A DNA stretch of 64,000 bases from Siphonodentalium dalli. Lineage: Eukaryota > Mollusca > Scaphopoda > Gadilida > Siphonodentaliidae. Positions 48,257 to 58,716 of this stretch are shown here, piece after piece (positions within the stretch are counted from its first letter, which is position 1; each line of letters starts with the position of its first letter). The notes beneath the pieces are model-generated. The model did no database searches. It was not told where the DNA came from and saw only the letters and a list, made by a program, of their open reading frames with translations. A program made the translations under genes and the position numbers. Location of the stretch: assembly GCA_032622095.1 (NCBI GenBank), contig CP136064.1, positions 250,794,484 to 250,858,483 of the forward strand, in the 5' to 3' direction.

Positions 48257-48262
48257 TTTATT
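48257..48262 (-). promoter_or_regulatory. Putative poly(A) signal AATAAA of the Cys-loop gene
   Basis: AATAAA on the minus strand about 290 bp downstream of the stop codon. Placement is plausible, but no cleavage site can be seen. Confidence 0.35.
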
Positions 48263-48553
48263 TCACTGTTTTTTTTTTATCCAAAATCGTTCAAATTCAA
48301 TAGCGCCCATCTAGAGTTTATCCCAAAGATTTTAAGTTAGGGATAAATCGACGAAAAATATTGGATGTGGGTCTGCCGAAGAATTCACCTGGGGGGGGGG
48401 GTCAGGAAATATATTAAGCGGGTATCGGACTGACGAGCAGATAACACAAGTGCACAGGGATTCATATTAATTGGCAGAACATTTCCTGATGGAACTACAC
48501 TTCGAGAATTTGAGGATAAGAGTATTTTTAAAGGGTTAACCAATACAGCGGCG

Positions 48554-49750
48554 TCATATGAAAACTATCGCACAAGAAATAAAGTAGGTGAGCACTGTTA
48601 GTGTGAGAACGACCCGGAACGCGCATCTGTCTATGGTGGTTGCTACAGACATCCAGGCATTCTTGGTCGTCATGGTTGCCGGTTCCAATTGTTCTGTTTT
48701 CTCTTCCAGTGTGTCTTGGTCGACTCGCCTTGAAAGGAGCCATTTCGCAACTCGTGGTAACTCAGTTGTGTTGTCGTGGTAATAGCAACGTTGCACAATT
48801 ACTGTTATAATCGTGGTGCTGATACCAAGAACGAACAATATATCCAACGACATTGCAAGAACTGATATTGATCCTGATGTCTTGGGCATGATGTCGTATA
48901 CCAGGCTGAAATAAATGGAGTACGATAACATGACAGCCACGGAGAAGGTCACTTTCTCGCCCGATTCCACAGGTATTTTGAATGTGCATAAGTTAGCAAT
49001 AGCAAGGATCGTCACAGGAGTCAGCAATGTTATGACGTAGAACGACCATCTCCTCTCCAGAATCAGTTTGAGGGACACCACACTGTAACCTTCTACCAAG
49101 AGAAATGATATGTTGTGTGATATCAGCCGCCATTCATCTTTCCGTATTGCAACTTCTTCTTTGAAAATGTATTCTCTGAACTCGAAGTGTCCAAAAACAA
49201 CATAGTGGTCCAAAGATACCAGGAGTATGGAACACTCCTGTTGATCAAATGGGAAATTCCTGATGATAATCTTGCAGGATGTTTCCAAGTCGCTAGTACC
49301 GAACCAGGTCACAACTCCGGAATTGTAAACACGTGTTTTCCATCCGCATGATTGGAGAGTAAGGAACCGATTGATTTCGTTGGTAATAACAACGCTAGGT
49401 ATCCATATTTGCGAGTCGTCAACATTGACACTCGTGATGTTGTCGAACTCAGTGTAGTTCCAGGCTAGTTCGGGAATGTTCCAAACAAGATCGATAAATC
49501 CGCTTAACTTCATGCACTGTTCGTTAGACTGGACTGCTATCACGCTAAGAAGGTGAAATTCCGCACTCAAATTAAATGGTGTTGTGTCATTGTATGTGTC
49601 ACCAGGTGAAGCGAGTTCGATGGATGTGGAATAGATTTGATTCCTCAAACCCTGAATGGAACCACTTCGGCGAAATGAGGCCCCACTATAACAAACAAAG
49701 CAACTTAACAAGAACATGTACATAGTAGTCAAGCAGGACCGCGCAGCCAT
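48554..49750 (-). CDS. Cys-loop ligand-gated ion channel, nAChR-like, single exon
   Basis: Complete intron-less gene of 398 codons. Residues 1-25 form a signal peptide, and the ligand-binding domain follows to about 233. It has the Cys-loop, C159 to C173 with exactly 13 residues between, containing F-P-F-D. It also has the conserved W-N-Y-T-E-F-D segment (97-103), a loop A-like W-I-P (116-118) and a loop B-like tryptophan at 149. Probable N-glycosylation sites are N54, N60, N98, N104 and N213. TM1 is at about 235-257 (with L-T-P), TM2 follows G-E-K (264-266), TM3 is at about 294-319 and TM4 at about 377-398. The G-E-K before TM2 is the cation-selective type, whereas anion channels carry P-A-R. 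Loop C lacks the vicinal cysteines of nAChR alpha subunits, so acetylcholine need not be the agonist. The TM3-TM4 loop is short (about 55 residues). The start is the first ATG before the signal peptide. Confidence 0.95.
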   Translation of the reverse strand: MAARSCLTTMYMFLLSCFVCYSGASFRRSGSIQGLRNQIYSTSIELASPGDTYNDTTPFNLSAEFHLLSVIAVQSNEQCMKLSGFIDLVWNIPELAWNYTEFDNITSVNVDDSQIWIPSVVITNEINRFLTLQSCGWKTRVYNSGVVTWFGTSDLETSCKIIIRNFPFDQQECSILLVSLDHYVVFGHFEFREYIFKEEVAIRKDEWRLISHNISFLLVEGYSVVSLKLILERRWSFYVITLLTPVTILAIANLCTFKIPVESGEKVTFSVAVMLSYSIYFSLVYDIMPKTSGSISVLAMSLDILFVLGISTTIITVIVQRCYYHDNTTELPRVAKWLLSRRVDQDTLEEKTEQLEPATMTTKNAWMSVATTIDRCAFRVVLTLTVLTYFISCAIVFI

Positions 49751-50084
49751 CTTTTTGGAAACACATTCGCCACCCGAGAACAGTGAGTTTACGTGAAAAT
49801 TAAATGAGTTCTGCTTTTATTTCGTCGCACGTTCTGCGTTGTTAGCACACTGTTGCATCGATCCAATATGATAGTTGACGTTGCTTTTTCCATCTCAAAT
49901 AAACTTGGGGAATGCATTAGGAAAGTCAACATGCCTAAGTGGTACCGCCGCAGAAATATTATAGTATTCTGCTATTCGTAATGGCTTTCGCGGCGTGAGT
50001 TTCAACTTCATAACTGAACACCATTTCGTCGACCCGTAACCGGAAGTGTACACAATACTTAAACCTTGCACAAAAGGTTATTTG

Positions 50085-50338
50085 CAAGCCTTGAAATAGG
50101 GTGTCTGTCATTTGCAGAATGAGGTCCCCAGAGGGTGAATTTAGTGATGCTACCCCGCATAGCGGGCTAGCATCACCAAATTCACCCTCTGGGGACCTCA
50201 TTCTGCTTACACCTCAGCAGAATGAGGTTCCCAGAGGGTGAAATTGGTGATGCTAGCCCGCTATGCGGGGTAGCATCACTAAATTCACCATCTGGGGACC
50301 TCATTCTGCAAATGACAGTGACCCTATTTCAAGGCTTG
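50085..50338. mobile_element. GCAGAATGAGG twin-hairpin element, near-8-bp duplication
   Basis: Inverted ends CAAGCCTTGAAATAGGGT enclose two adjacent palindromes of about 90 bp that meet at ttacacctcagcag. The flanks are gttatttg (50077-50084) and attatttg (50339-50346), 7 of 8 bases equal. It is 254 bp and lies upstream of the Cys-loop gene start. Confidence 0.88.
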
Positions 50339-50339
50339 A

Positions 50340-51160
50340 TTATTTGACGATGTTGTCGGTTTATGATGGAGGGAGGAATGCCTTTAGCCGCGTGAGGCTC
50401 GATTCCCATAACTGCGCTCTTCCATCGATCGGCGAACGGAAGCTAATTCATTGATGTCGGAAAGTGATAATGGTGGTCATGATTGTCGGTTGTTGAAACT
50501 GTAAACAATTAATACTGAACTGCACAATGGGCCACCATTTCTGCCATTTATATATATGATGCAGCAGCAATGTTATGTCAACAACTCTGAATATGTTATG
50601 CCATTTGTATATAGTTATTGTTCTTGTGTTGGAATAAATTATGTTTAAAGTTAAAGGCACTTTGAGGTTTGCGCTCTAAAATGTACCTAATAATTTTGGC
50701 TTTTGAATGTTTTTGCCGGTATCGAAATAGGTCGATATATACTTGAACTACCTTTCTACTATTATTATTTGTCCCAGAAAGACGCAGTGATGTCATAAAA
50801 ATACAACTTTGAAATCGCTGTTTGTGTCCCAAACAAAAAGCACCCATGCGAACGACATGGAACAGAAAATACCGTTCCGTGTTAGTCTATTGCTGATATG
50901 GTAGAAATAATGAGCGTTTGTTTCACTTCTGAAAAATTTAAAACAGTTGTAAAATGGCTGTGACCATGGAAAGTATTTTTCAGAGCATATATGAAGTATT
51001 TTATTTTAGAGCATATGAAGCCGGTATTTCGTGTATTTGTTAATCTATCTTATACCTCCTTCCAAATTACGTAGACATAACTTGGAAGCTCGATCGAATG
51101 AGCCATGCCAGTTTAAATTCACACTATGCTTTGATGTTTATTCTGGTTTCAGCCGCTATA
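50340..51160. other. Intergenic or intronic stretch, nothing recognised
   Basis: Lies between the Cys-loop gene and the LINE fragment. The word ttaaaggcactttgagg at 50650 resembles a TTAAAGG-type element end but no partner end was found. Confidence 0.4.
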
Positions 51161-51162
51161 GT

Positions 51163-51663
51163 AAGTAAGTCTTTATTCATTCACCATTGTACATACATAA
51201 GTGATATATACATGTAATGGTATTAGAATATATATAATCATAAGTATAACGGTCAGTACACAACAATAGTTTTGAAATAGAAAAGAAAGTGACGTGGAGT
51301 GCAATGATTAAGTTATCCAGGAGAGCAGTTTGCAGTTTCATTAATAAGTCGGATAAACTTACATAACTTTCTCATAATATGTGTCTTACTATTAGCTAAC
51401 AGAATTTTGAATTTCTTTTCATTGTGATTTCTGACATATGATTTTGGTAAATAAAGATGTCTTTCACGGGCAAAAAACTCGCATTCAAAAATAACATGGT
51501 ATTCATTCCCAGTGACTTTCTTCGTACAAAAAGTGCATTTCCGATTAACGTACGATGTGTTGTTCCAACGACCAATTTCCACTGGCAGGAAATGATTCGC
51601 GGTTCTAAACCTTGCTAATGTATAAATATCTTTGTGGTTCAATGAGCCTAGATAATTTTCCAT
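51163..51663 (-). pseudogene. 5'-truncated LINE (non-LTR retrotransposon) 3' end
   Basis: The minus-strand ORF (51313-51663, 116 codons) resembles the C-terminal tail that follows the reverse transcriptase of many invertebrate non-LTR elements. It has an F-R-T-A-N-H-x-L-P motif (19-27), G-R-W (31-33) and a CCHC-type zinc knuckle (C43, C46, H56, C61). The 3' region has AATAAA and ends in a simple actt repeat at about 51163-51175, as LINE tails do. The catalytic reverse transcriptase part is absent, so the copy is dead on arrival. The clade is not assigned. Confidence 0.8.
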
Positions 51664-51862
51664 TGTAAATTTATCTTATAGGTCATCATATGATGCACGA
51701 CGTTGTCTGTGTTGAATGAAATTAAAATTTACACTCCCGGTTTGAAAGTGATATTTTCAATATGAGAGGTATGGGCCGTTATCTTTCTACATATATACAT
51801 ATATATATGAGTCATGTATGTACCAAATATTATTTATGTTTATCTTTAACCAGTCTGTGTGC

Positions 51863-51965
51863 CTTAAAATGGTGGGAAAAAATTAGGCCCGTCCAAGTTG
51901 GTCACCATTTTATAGGATTCAGTATGACTGGAGTGGGATAAAATTTTATTCAGGAGACCTGTGCA
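51863..51965 (+). repeat. Single-arm copy of the 8988-9790 foldback family
   Basis: aaaaattaggcc.g.ccaagttgg, ttttataggatt.agtat and ggagacctgtg correspond to 9700-9790. Confidence 0.7.
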
Positions 51966-52342
51966 TGGAACAGAAAGGTGTTGATTCTAAGGATTTGGAG
52001 GACTTCACAGTCGATGGAAGCCAAGTTTATAAACGTACAGGAAGGTATACTACCCCACACGGTATCACCCACGATTTAAAATTGATTCATCTTCTTTGAG
52101 TGAAATAGAATATGTTATAGTGGTATTCGCTATGTATACACCATTGCAACACCTGTTATATTAATGTGTTTCGTCCCATCATCCTGGGGATTTTGTCTAT
52201 ACGCATATCACACAATACTTAGTGAAATTCACATTCGCTGGAAATGTGACTTCGTGGTGCACGGCGTGGGATTACGACTGGAAATAGGGATTGAGAGCGA
52301 CAGTTGTTAGCAGAACATTATCGATCTAATGCTAAAACTCAC

Positions 52343-52557
52343 CGCGAAATTCAATGAGCTCAGAATGACTATGGCTGACGAAATCAAGTATTCGGCCACG
52401 CCCTTATAACCCGCTGCCCAATAAGCGACAGTGAATCCTAAAAATGGCAGGGATACGAGCAGGGGTAGTTCGCTGAAGGATTTTGCCAAGAAGTATGAGG
52501 AGAGTCTGTAGGTCCCCGAAGCTCGCTCTTTCTGCACAACCTCTCTCTCAAATGGAA
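52343..52557 (-). CDS. ABCG half-transporter, exon C (TM2-TM4 region)
   Basis: The acceptor is attttccag before 52557 and the donor GCG|GTGAGT after 52343. The exon starts with two bases that complete a TTT codon with exon B, then runs 71 codons. It reads P-F-E-R-E-V-V-Q-K-E-R-A-S-G-T-Y-R-L-S, then Y-F-L-A-K-S and S-E-L-P-L-L. This is the ABCG-family signature of the connecting helix after TM2 (ER...SG.YRLS.Y..A....ELP). Two hydrophobic helices follow. ABCG half-transporters dimerise in the membrane and export lipids, sterols or xenobiotics; the substrate here is unknown. The next exon, with TM5-TM6 and the C-terminus, was not found between here and the Cys-loop gene. Either an intron spans that gene or the gene is broken. 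Confidence 0.88.
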
Positions 52558-52927
52558 CTGGAAAATATGTGTTTAAACGTTATGTAAGTACAGTCTGTAA
52601 TGAGTGTGTGGTAAGTAAAACACTCAACACCGTGGTCATTTAACTTGTTTGGGAGAGTGATTCACGTGATAAGAATTACGAATAGCTTATATATAGTATA
52701 GTCGTCAATATTTCGTACAGTCCAAAAACTTTTTCTGTCCAAAACCTTTCGATGAAATGACGACTATATACGAGTCCGTTTGTGAGAAAATAGTGCCGTT
52801 CAACCTTCTTGCCACTCACAAAGTAATGTTATGTTTTCCGTTATTAATTTGTACTTAATTGTATTGTTTACATGTCATAGTCAGTGGTATACTCGACGGT
52901 TACATACAAAACTCACGTGCCCATGCT

Positions 52928-53180
52928 CAAGACTTGAAATAGGGTGTCTGTCATTTGCAGAATGAGGTCCCCAGGGGGTGAATTTAGTGATGCTAGCACG
53001 CTATGCTATGCTAGCCCCCAAATTCACCCTATGGGGACCTCATTCTGCTTACACCTAAGCAGAATGAGGTTCCCAGAGGGTGAATTTGGTTATGCTAGCC
53101 CGCTATGCGGGGTAGCATCACTAAATTCACACTCTGTTGACCTCATTCTGCAAATGACAGACACTCTATTTCAAGGCTTG
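52928..53180. mobile_element. GCAGAATGAGG twin-hairpin element in an ABCG intron, exact 8-bp duplication
   Basis: 253 bp with ends CAAGACTTGAAATAGGG and CTATTTCAAGGCTTG, flanked by cccatgct at 52920-52927 and 53181-53188. Two palindromes meet at the ttacacctaagcag spacer. The exact 8-bp duplication supports hAT-type integration of this hairpin family. Confidence 0.92.
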
Positions 53181-53596
53181 CCCATGCTTGGTTTATCGAA
53201 GCCGTAATCGTAACTATACGGATATGACAAAATGACAACTGATAGAAAGAACACAAATTCTAGTGACGTAGTACCCTATTCGTAATTCTCACCAGTATAG
53301 TAGTTCATTGTGCGAAATGTGACAATTAAATAAATTTTACACAAATTCGGGAAATTTTACTTTATCAGTTACTTTACAAAAGGCACAAACAAAATAATAG
53401 TGTATCATTTGATTGTATACATCTCACAACTGAAATATGTTAGAGGCTATACTAAGATTTTGAAAGTGCGTGAAACTGAATTATCTGTAGCTTTGTATAT
53501 TTATTTACACTATTTCACAATTGTAAACGAATTATATATAGTTAACGAACGGAGAACCTTTAGATGTACAAGTGATAAATATATGAAGCTACTCAC

Positions 53597-53654
53597 ATGA
53601 GTTGATTGAATCAAACGCCGGAACATACATCCAATATATGTTGATGAAAAACAA
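53597..53654 (-). CDS. ABCG half-transporter, exon B (58-bp micro-exon)
   Basis: Found by splice logic because it is too short to stand out as an ORF. The acceptor is catctctttcag before 53654 and the donor T|GTGAGT after 53597. It carries 19 codons plus one base, reading L-F-F-I-N-I-Y-W-M-Y-V-P-A-F-D-S-I-N-S. This is the ABCG TM2 segment, equivalent to LFF...FW.F.P.F....TFP in the family. Exon A ends in phase 0 on GGC-TTG and exon C begins with TT, so the joined product reads through ...R-M-G-L-L-F-F... and ...N-S-F-P-F-E-R without a break. Confidence 0.85.
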
Positions 53655-53829
53655 CTGAAAGAGATGTAAAATGTATATGGGACATTGGGAAGCTTGTATA
53701 TATAAATTAGAAAGGTGCGATGCACGGACATGCATCAATCGCCCAAAAGATTACGTTCAGTGTTGAGAAGTATATTTGTCTATAATGAATGCCGAACTAT
53801 ATCTCTTCATTTAGTCACTTTAAAACCGG

Positions 53830-53990
53830 CCAGATGACGTAACACATTCTTTGCAAATTTGGAGCACATTCCTGGTGTAGTAAATGTTTGTTGGAATCGC
53901 ATTTAAAAAAAACAACAGGATGCGAGCGAATAATCAGTAATTAATAATGTTCACTGATAACAACTCAAGAAACTGTCTCCCAGATTGCGA
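53830..53990 (+). repeat. Dispersed block shared with 10718-10870
   Basis: gcacattcctgg.g.agtaaatgtttgt, ggatgcgagcgaataatcag and ctgataac occur in the same order. Probably a fragment of the 10618-11132 element family. Confidence 0.7.
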
Positions 53991-54109
53991 AGAGTATATA
54001 GGCAGAACACAACGCGCATCTTAATCGAGGGTATTTTATCGAATGAGTTGCGGATGGCGCAATGATAATGTAACTATATATGCACAGTCCGCAACTATTT
54101 CGATAACAG

Positions 54110-54690
54110 ATTCGAGATTATGATGTAAGTTGTGTTCTGTATTTATTCCACACCGTTGTGTCATATAAGTTAAATCCATGACTGTCCCCTTCATTGATAC
54201 TATAGCTACCTTTATTGTGATTTACGTCGGATGAATAACCAGTAATGCATGATCGGGCAACACCCGGAGCGGATCGTTGCCATAATGAGCGTCATCTTTC
54301 TTGGCGACATCGTCAACAAAAATAGTTCCGGCGTGTACGTATTCCACTAGAGGTATACAATAATATGTTTTCAATGACAGGGAGTCCGTTGAATACTTGT
54401 GACTCACACCAATGGGTGTGGAATAAAACGAATTATAAATATGTCGCGGCATTGTCGCCTGCTTTCTATATTACAAAATGTGTTGTGTTTCGTTATGCGT
54501 GGGAAATTTGTAGACACGTTAGTGAACTCCGATTAAATATAACCTATCATTATGGTGCGTTTGTAATTGTTATCGGCTTTTGAAAAGAGACTGGATTCTG
54601 CCTTAAAATGAGCTGGTGTGTGTACCACCAATGAAATAGCGGTGTAGAATAAATACAAAACACAACTTACATCATAATATCGAACATTTT
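54110..54690. mobile_element. Inverted-repeat element in an ABCG intron
   Basis: Ends tcgagattatgatgtaagtt...tttattccacacc and the mirror at 54640-54690, about 45 bp each. The overlapping ORFs on both strands inside it (54222-54452 minus, 54365-54583 plus) have no recognised domain and are not called as genes. Confidence 0.75.
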
Positions 54691-54918
54691 ATTGAACTCG
54701 TATCGGATGGCGAATAGTTATTTTGCGGACCCCCAAAAAAATATTATGATGTTCTTTGACAATCGATAATTAAAGATACGGATTATTTATTAAAATATAG
54801 ACAGACCGATTAGTTTTGATATATTATAATATACTAATCATAAATATCGATTAATAGCATGCTATTGACAAGATCGTACGCCTTGTTAGTAAACACAAGC
54901 CATATTAGGATACAGTAA

Positions 54919-55131
54919 CAGTGAGTAAAGAGTAAGTGATACGCAAACACTCAACACCGGGTAGACCACACTAAGTGTAGTTTGTTAAAATTGACACCCT
55001 AGTGTATACAATATACTGATTTATTGCTCGCTAATCCTCAAGATTTCGGTGTTGGTTGACCGTGAATCACTCTCCCAAAAAGATCGCCACGGTGTTGAGT
55101 GTTTTGCTTATCGCACACTCTTTACGTGCTG
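54919..55131. mobile_element. Inverted-repeat element in an ABCG intron
   Basis: gtaaagagtaagtgatacgc...aacactcaacaccg (54925-54960) is mirrored at 55089-55125. The right part (55085-55235) recurs at 31580-31745, and a single arm recurs at 52590-52640. Confidence 0.75.
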
Positions 55132-55306
55132 TATATAAATAAATGCTGGGTTCACACAAAGTGTGTTTTGTGGATATTACCGCATTCACACGGTCATTAT
55201 ACTATACTATTAGCATAGTATTGAGCAAATTCATAGTACCATAGTGACTATTCCCAACTGGGTGCATCGCCGACTATCCGTGCGAAACACGCATTTCTAT
55301 ACTCAC

Positions 55307-55569
55307 CAAGCCCATCCGATCCCGATAGTTGTCAATATCTCTGTCAATCTGAAACCACAGCGCCGAAACGAAAACCATGATGAACACATGCTGTACCATA
55401 GCGAATGGGTTAAATATCCTCTTCCTCGCATGCTTGAAGTTTCTCCATACTAACATTTTAAACTCATTCCACATGGATGTTGGCCATTTGTCGAAAAACG
55501 CAGGCGTTCTGAAGTTTTGACCTCCGATGCCCTTCGCGACGAATCCCATCAGTGTCTTCACGTCTTTCT
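55307..55569 (-). CDS. ABCG half-transporter, exon A (linker and TM1)
   Basis: The acceptor is tattttag before 55569 and the donor GGCTTG|GTGAGT after 55307. Two bases complete the previous codon, then 87 codons follow. The exon covers the linker between the ATP-binding domain and the membrane domain (K-W-P-T-S-M-W-N-E-F, then L-V-W-R-N-F-K, the elbow helix). TM1 follows (about N-P-F-A-M-V-Q through S-A-L-W-F-Q-I), ending D-R-M-G-L. This matches the WPTS..EF..L..R..K pattern of ABCG proteins. The upstream Walker A, signature and Walker B exons are not in the window, so they should lie right of 64000. The acceptor has a poor pyrimidine tract because a minisatellite abuts it. No frameshift is seen, so the gene is probably functional. 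Confidence 0.88.
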
Positions 55570-55577
55570 CTAAAATA

Positions 55578-55707
55578 CGCGTTAATGGTACGTGTTATAC
55601 ATACATGGGATCACATCATGGTACGTGTTATACATACAGGAGACTACATCATGGTACGTGTTATACATACAGGGGACTACACCATGCCATGAATCTCTAT
55701 ACGCGCG
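55578..55707 (+). repeat. 33-bp minisatellite, left remnant
   Basis: A few units of tggtacgtgttatacataca + ggggactacatca, continuous in origin with 58717-60085. The array begins within about 10 bp of the ABCG exon A acceptor. Confidence 0.92.
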
Positions 55708-55711
55708 TTAA

Positions 55712-58700
55712 ACCCCTGCCACACTCAGGCCGGCGCTATCACTGCGCTGCAAAAGTACCAACATACGACTAACACGCAGGAGGAGCGCCGAAAACTGTAG
55801 AAAATTGTCAAACTTTTAAAACAAAGTATGCTCCTATTGCGTTCCCACTTTGTCAAGTCTCACGCTCTTAGTGCGTTCAAGTCGCTGTCATTGTGATGCT
55901 AGTACGTTCTCAATAAGTTCGCAAAACGCTCTCTGTGCGGGCACGGAGAGTATAGATAGCGCCTCCTGCGTTCTCCAGTCATAGTCAGTTTTTAGGTTGT
56001 GGGGAAAATACCCAACACTCCGCAATAAATTACCTGTCCGATTAAACTACTGTCACACTCCGCTGCGATCAGGCTGGCGCTCGCATTGCGCTGAAAAATA
56101 ATCAAAGCCCCAAGCAAAGCACAGTAATGTATCCAAGAACGTATTGGTGACGCAGTGGACACTGGATAGGACGGGAGAGGGTCTCTGTGGTCGCTCCAGA
56201 GCGCCGGAGCGCCGCGCTTGTTTTGTGCATGCACAAAACAAGCGCAGAGGTTCGGCGTTCTGACCAGGCGTATTACCGTCGCCATGACAGCGCAAAGCGT
56301 ACTAACAACGCAATGACAACGACTTGAACGCATTAAGAGCGTTTACGGCGTGGAGGAAACGCAGTGAGAGCGTGTGAGAGCGTGAGACCTGACAAAGCAG
56401 GAACGAAATGGGTCGTACACACAGAGACGTGGCTAGAGGGTTTCCGTTGGGGGTGTCAACCTTGGGAAATTCCAACTGCACCCCCTTGAGTTAGAATCAG
56501 ACCGACCACAAGTTTTGCATACTTCCATTTGCACCCCCCCCCCCCCCCTTGCACCTTAGTGTTTAGGCCTACTATCCTATATCTTCATAAACCATGGTTC
56601 TATATTCCCGGTATGAGAACATTCAGATATTTTAACCTGAAACATTGCATAAATCCTAATATCTAGTGGTCTAACTCCATACAATTGCACACGGATACGG
56701 GCAAGAGACCACGACATCACTGAGCTGACCATCGTTGTTCGGCCGGTGTGAGAAAATTTTGAAATTCGAACAAGAAAATCGCAAATCCTAGCATCCAGAC
56801 TGGCCTCAACTAAACCTCATACCCCCCTCAGGTTGTAAAATTCTCCAACTGATGACCACAAGTTTGACCAAATGAAGTAAAATATTGTTAAACTTATTAA
56901 CATTTTTGTATTGGCCACAGGGGAGAGGCAATGACACACCAGGCCGATCATGGTTCGGCCCGGTGTGCGAAAATTTTGTAATCTGAACAAGAAAATCGCA
57001 AAATCCTAGCATCTAGACTAGCGTCAAGCATTCTTAGAGTTGGAAATTTCAAACCTGACACCCCACTTAGGTTGGAAAATTTCCAACTGATGACAATTCC
57101 AATGACAATGTTGACCAAATGTATGAGAATATTGTTTTCTTAAATTAACTAGCAGTTTTTGACTGGCCACGGGGGGAGGGACCAGGACACAAGATTTCCA
57201 AGTGTTGGAAATTTCCAACCTGTCACCTCCCTGAGGTTGGAAAATTTCCAACTGATGACCATTTCAGTCCAAAATTTTGACAAAAATAGGAAAATATTGG
57301 TCCAAAAACAATTAATTTCCCCCAATAAATTGTTTGAAAATCAAACTACAATAACATTTCAACCTATTGTTGGTGTGAAATTTCCAACTAATGTTTTTGC
57401 AGGTATGAAATTTCCAACTGTTGAAAATTTTTACCAAAGTTGGGGGGTGATACACCCCCAAACCCCCCCCCCCCCCCCCCATGTCGCCACGTCTCTGCGT
57501 ACACAGAGCGCGATGAAAACGTGATAAGCGGGATAGGAGCATAGCTTATCACGCGCGCTGCGTGTATAACTGGTGGGGAGTTCTCTTTCGCGTGCGGGCT
57601 GACATTATCAATGGGTGTTTTATTAGTTTTATTTATAGAATGGGAATTTTTGGGATGATTAAAAGTCAAACTGCGAGCTGGAGGCCGAGTCCCGTAAAAG
57701 GTGCATGTAGTTGGGGAAATTCAACATTGTGTTAATCAACGTTGAGTAATGTATATTTTTGGTTTGTGATAAACTATATGTCAATTACAAATGAAAGAAA
57801 TTCATGCAGCCCACTGGGGGTTGTGGGCGGAGACGGTCGAGTCGGCCACCGGTTCGTTAATTAGGTGCTGGTTGTTATTGTTATTTAACGGAATTCTGGT
57901 TCGCAAAACCAGTATATTTTATATTCTACAATTACATTCTTGGGTTTATAATTATAATATGATCTTGAGCGCGTTACCATTTCTGACATTGGTTCTCTTG
58001 TTTTAACAGATTGAAATTTTGTGACAATTTTCAGCGCTTCCACTGTGCGTTACTCGTATTTTGATACTTTTTCAACTCAAAGCAAAAGCCAGCCTGATCG
58101 CAGCGGAGTGTGACAGTGGTATGAGCAGACCGCATTTCAAAGTGGGATTGTACTGTAAACCTGCTGTAAACGCCGGAAGAACGCCATGTATAACGCTTGG
58201 GCGTAAAGCTAGCGCCAGAGTCGCAGTGGCAGTACAATGTGGACGTTCGATGAGCGGGAACCAGTCCATAACACCCCATGACAGCGCAATAAGTTTTGGA
58301 CAGAGCCTCATTGAGCGTATTAAAGACGGGAAAGGCACGTAGTGAGAATTTGATTAACCTTACTGTAGTCAAAAAAGACAAGATTAATTTCTTGCTGCGA
58401 TCACGAGAAGCTAATATGCGCTCTTGCTACGTTCACATAACGCTCACGTCGCTCGCTTGGCGCTTTGCTTTGCGCTGTCACGGCGACAGTTCTACGTCCT
58501 GGCCAGAACGCCGAGCCTCTGCGCTTGTTTTGTGCATGCATAAAACAAGCGCGGCGCTCTGGCACCTATATGGGCGACCATGGAGATCCTCGCCCGTTGT
58601 AGCCAGTGTCCACTGCTCACCAATCGGTTCTTGGAGACCTTAGTGCGTTTAGGTGGCCGCTTTGGTACTTTTGCAGCGCAATGAGAGTGCCGGCCTGAGT

Positions 58701-58712
58701 GTGACAGGGGCT
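55712..58712. mobile_element. 3.0-kb TTAA-flanked element inserted in the minisatellite
   Basis: TTAA at 55708-55711 and 58713-58716. The ends are ACCCCTGCCACACTCAGG and, reversed, AGCCCCTGTCACACTCAGG. Long inverted arms hold a second set of ends of the same family (near 56045 and 58125), so two related elements appear interlocked. Palindromes gcgcttgttttgtgcatgca lie near 56217 and 58521. No transposase ORF. The empty site acgcgTTAAtgg is present several times in the surrounding minisatellite. Confidence 0.88.
56422..57497. mobile_element. hAT-type element nested inside the TTAA element, exact 8-bp duplication
   Basis: 1,076 bp starting CAGAGACGTGGCTAGAGG and ending GCCACGTCTCTG, flanked by cgtacaca at 56414-56421 and 57498-57505. 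The left interior matches 35640-35760 and the right interior matches 6560-6996, so the three loci belong to one group. Poly-C tracts at 56535 and 57465. No transposase ORF. Confidence 0.92.
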
Positions 58713-58716
58713 TTAA

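Noticed and set aside
54222-54583. Two overlapping ORFs inside an ABCG intron
   Set aside because: They lie inside an inverted-repeat element, have no domain and are too short for a transposase.
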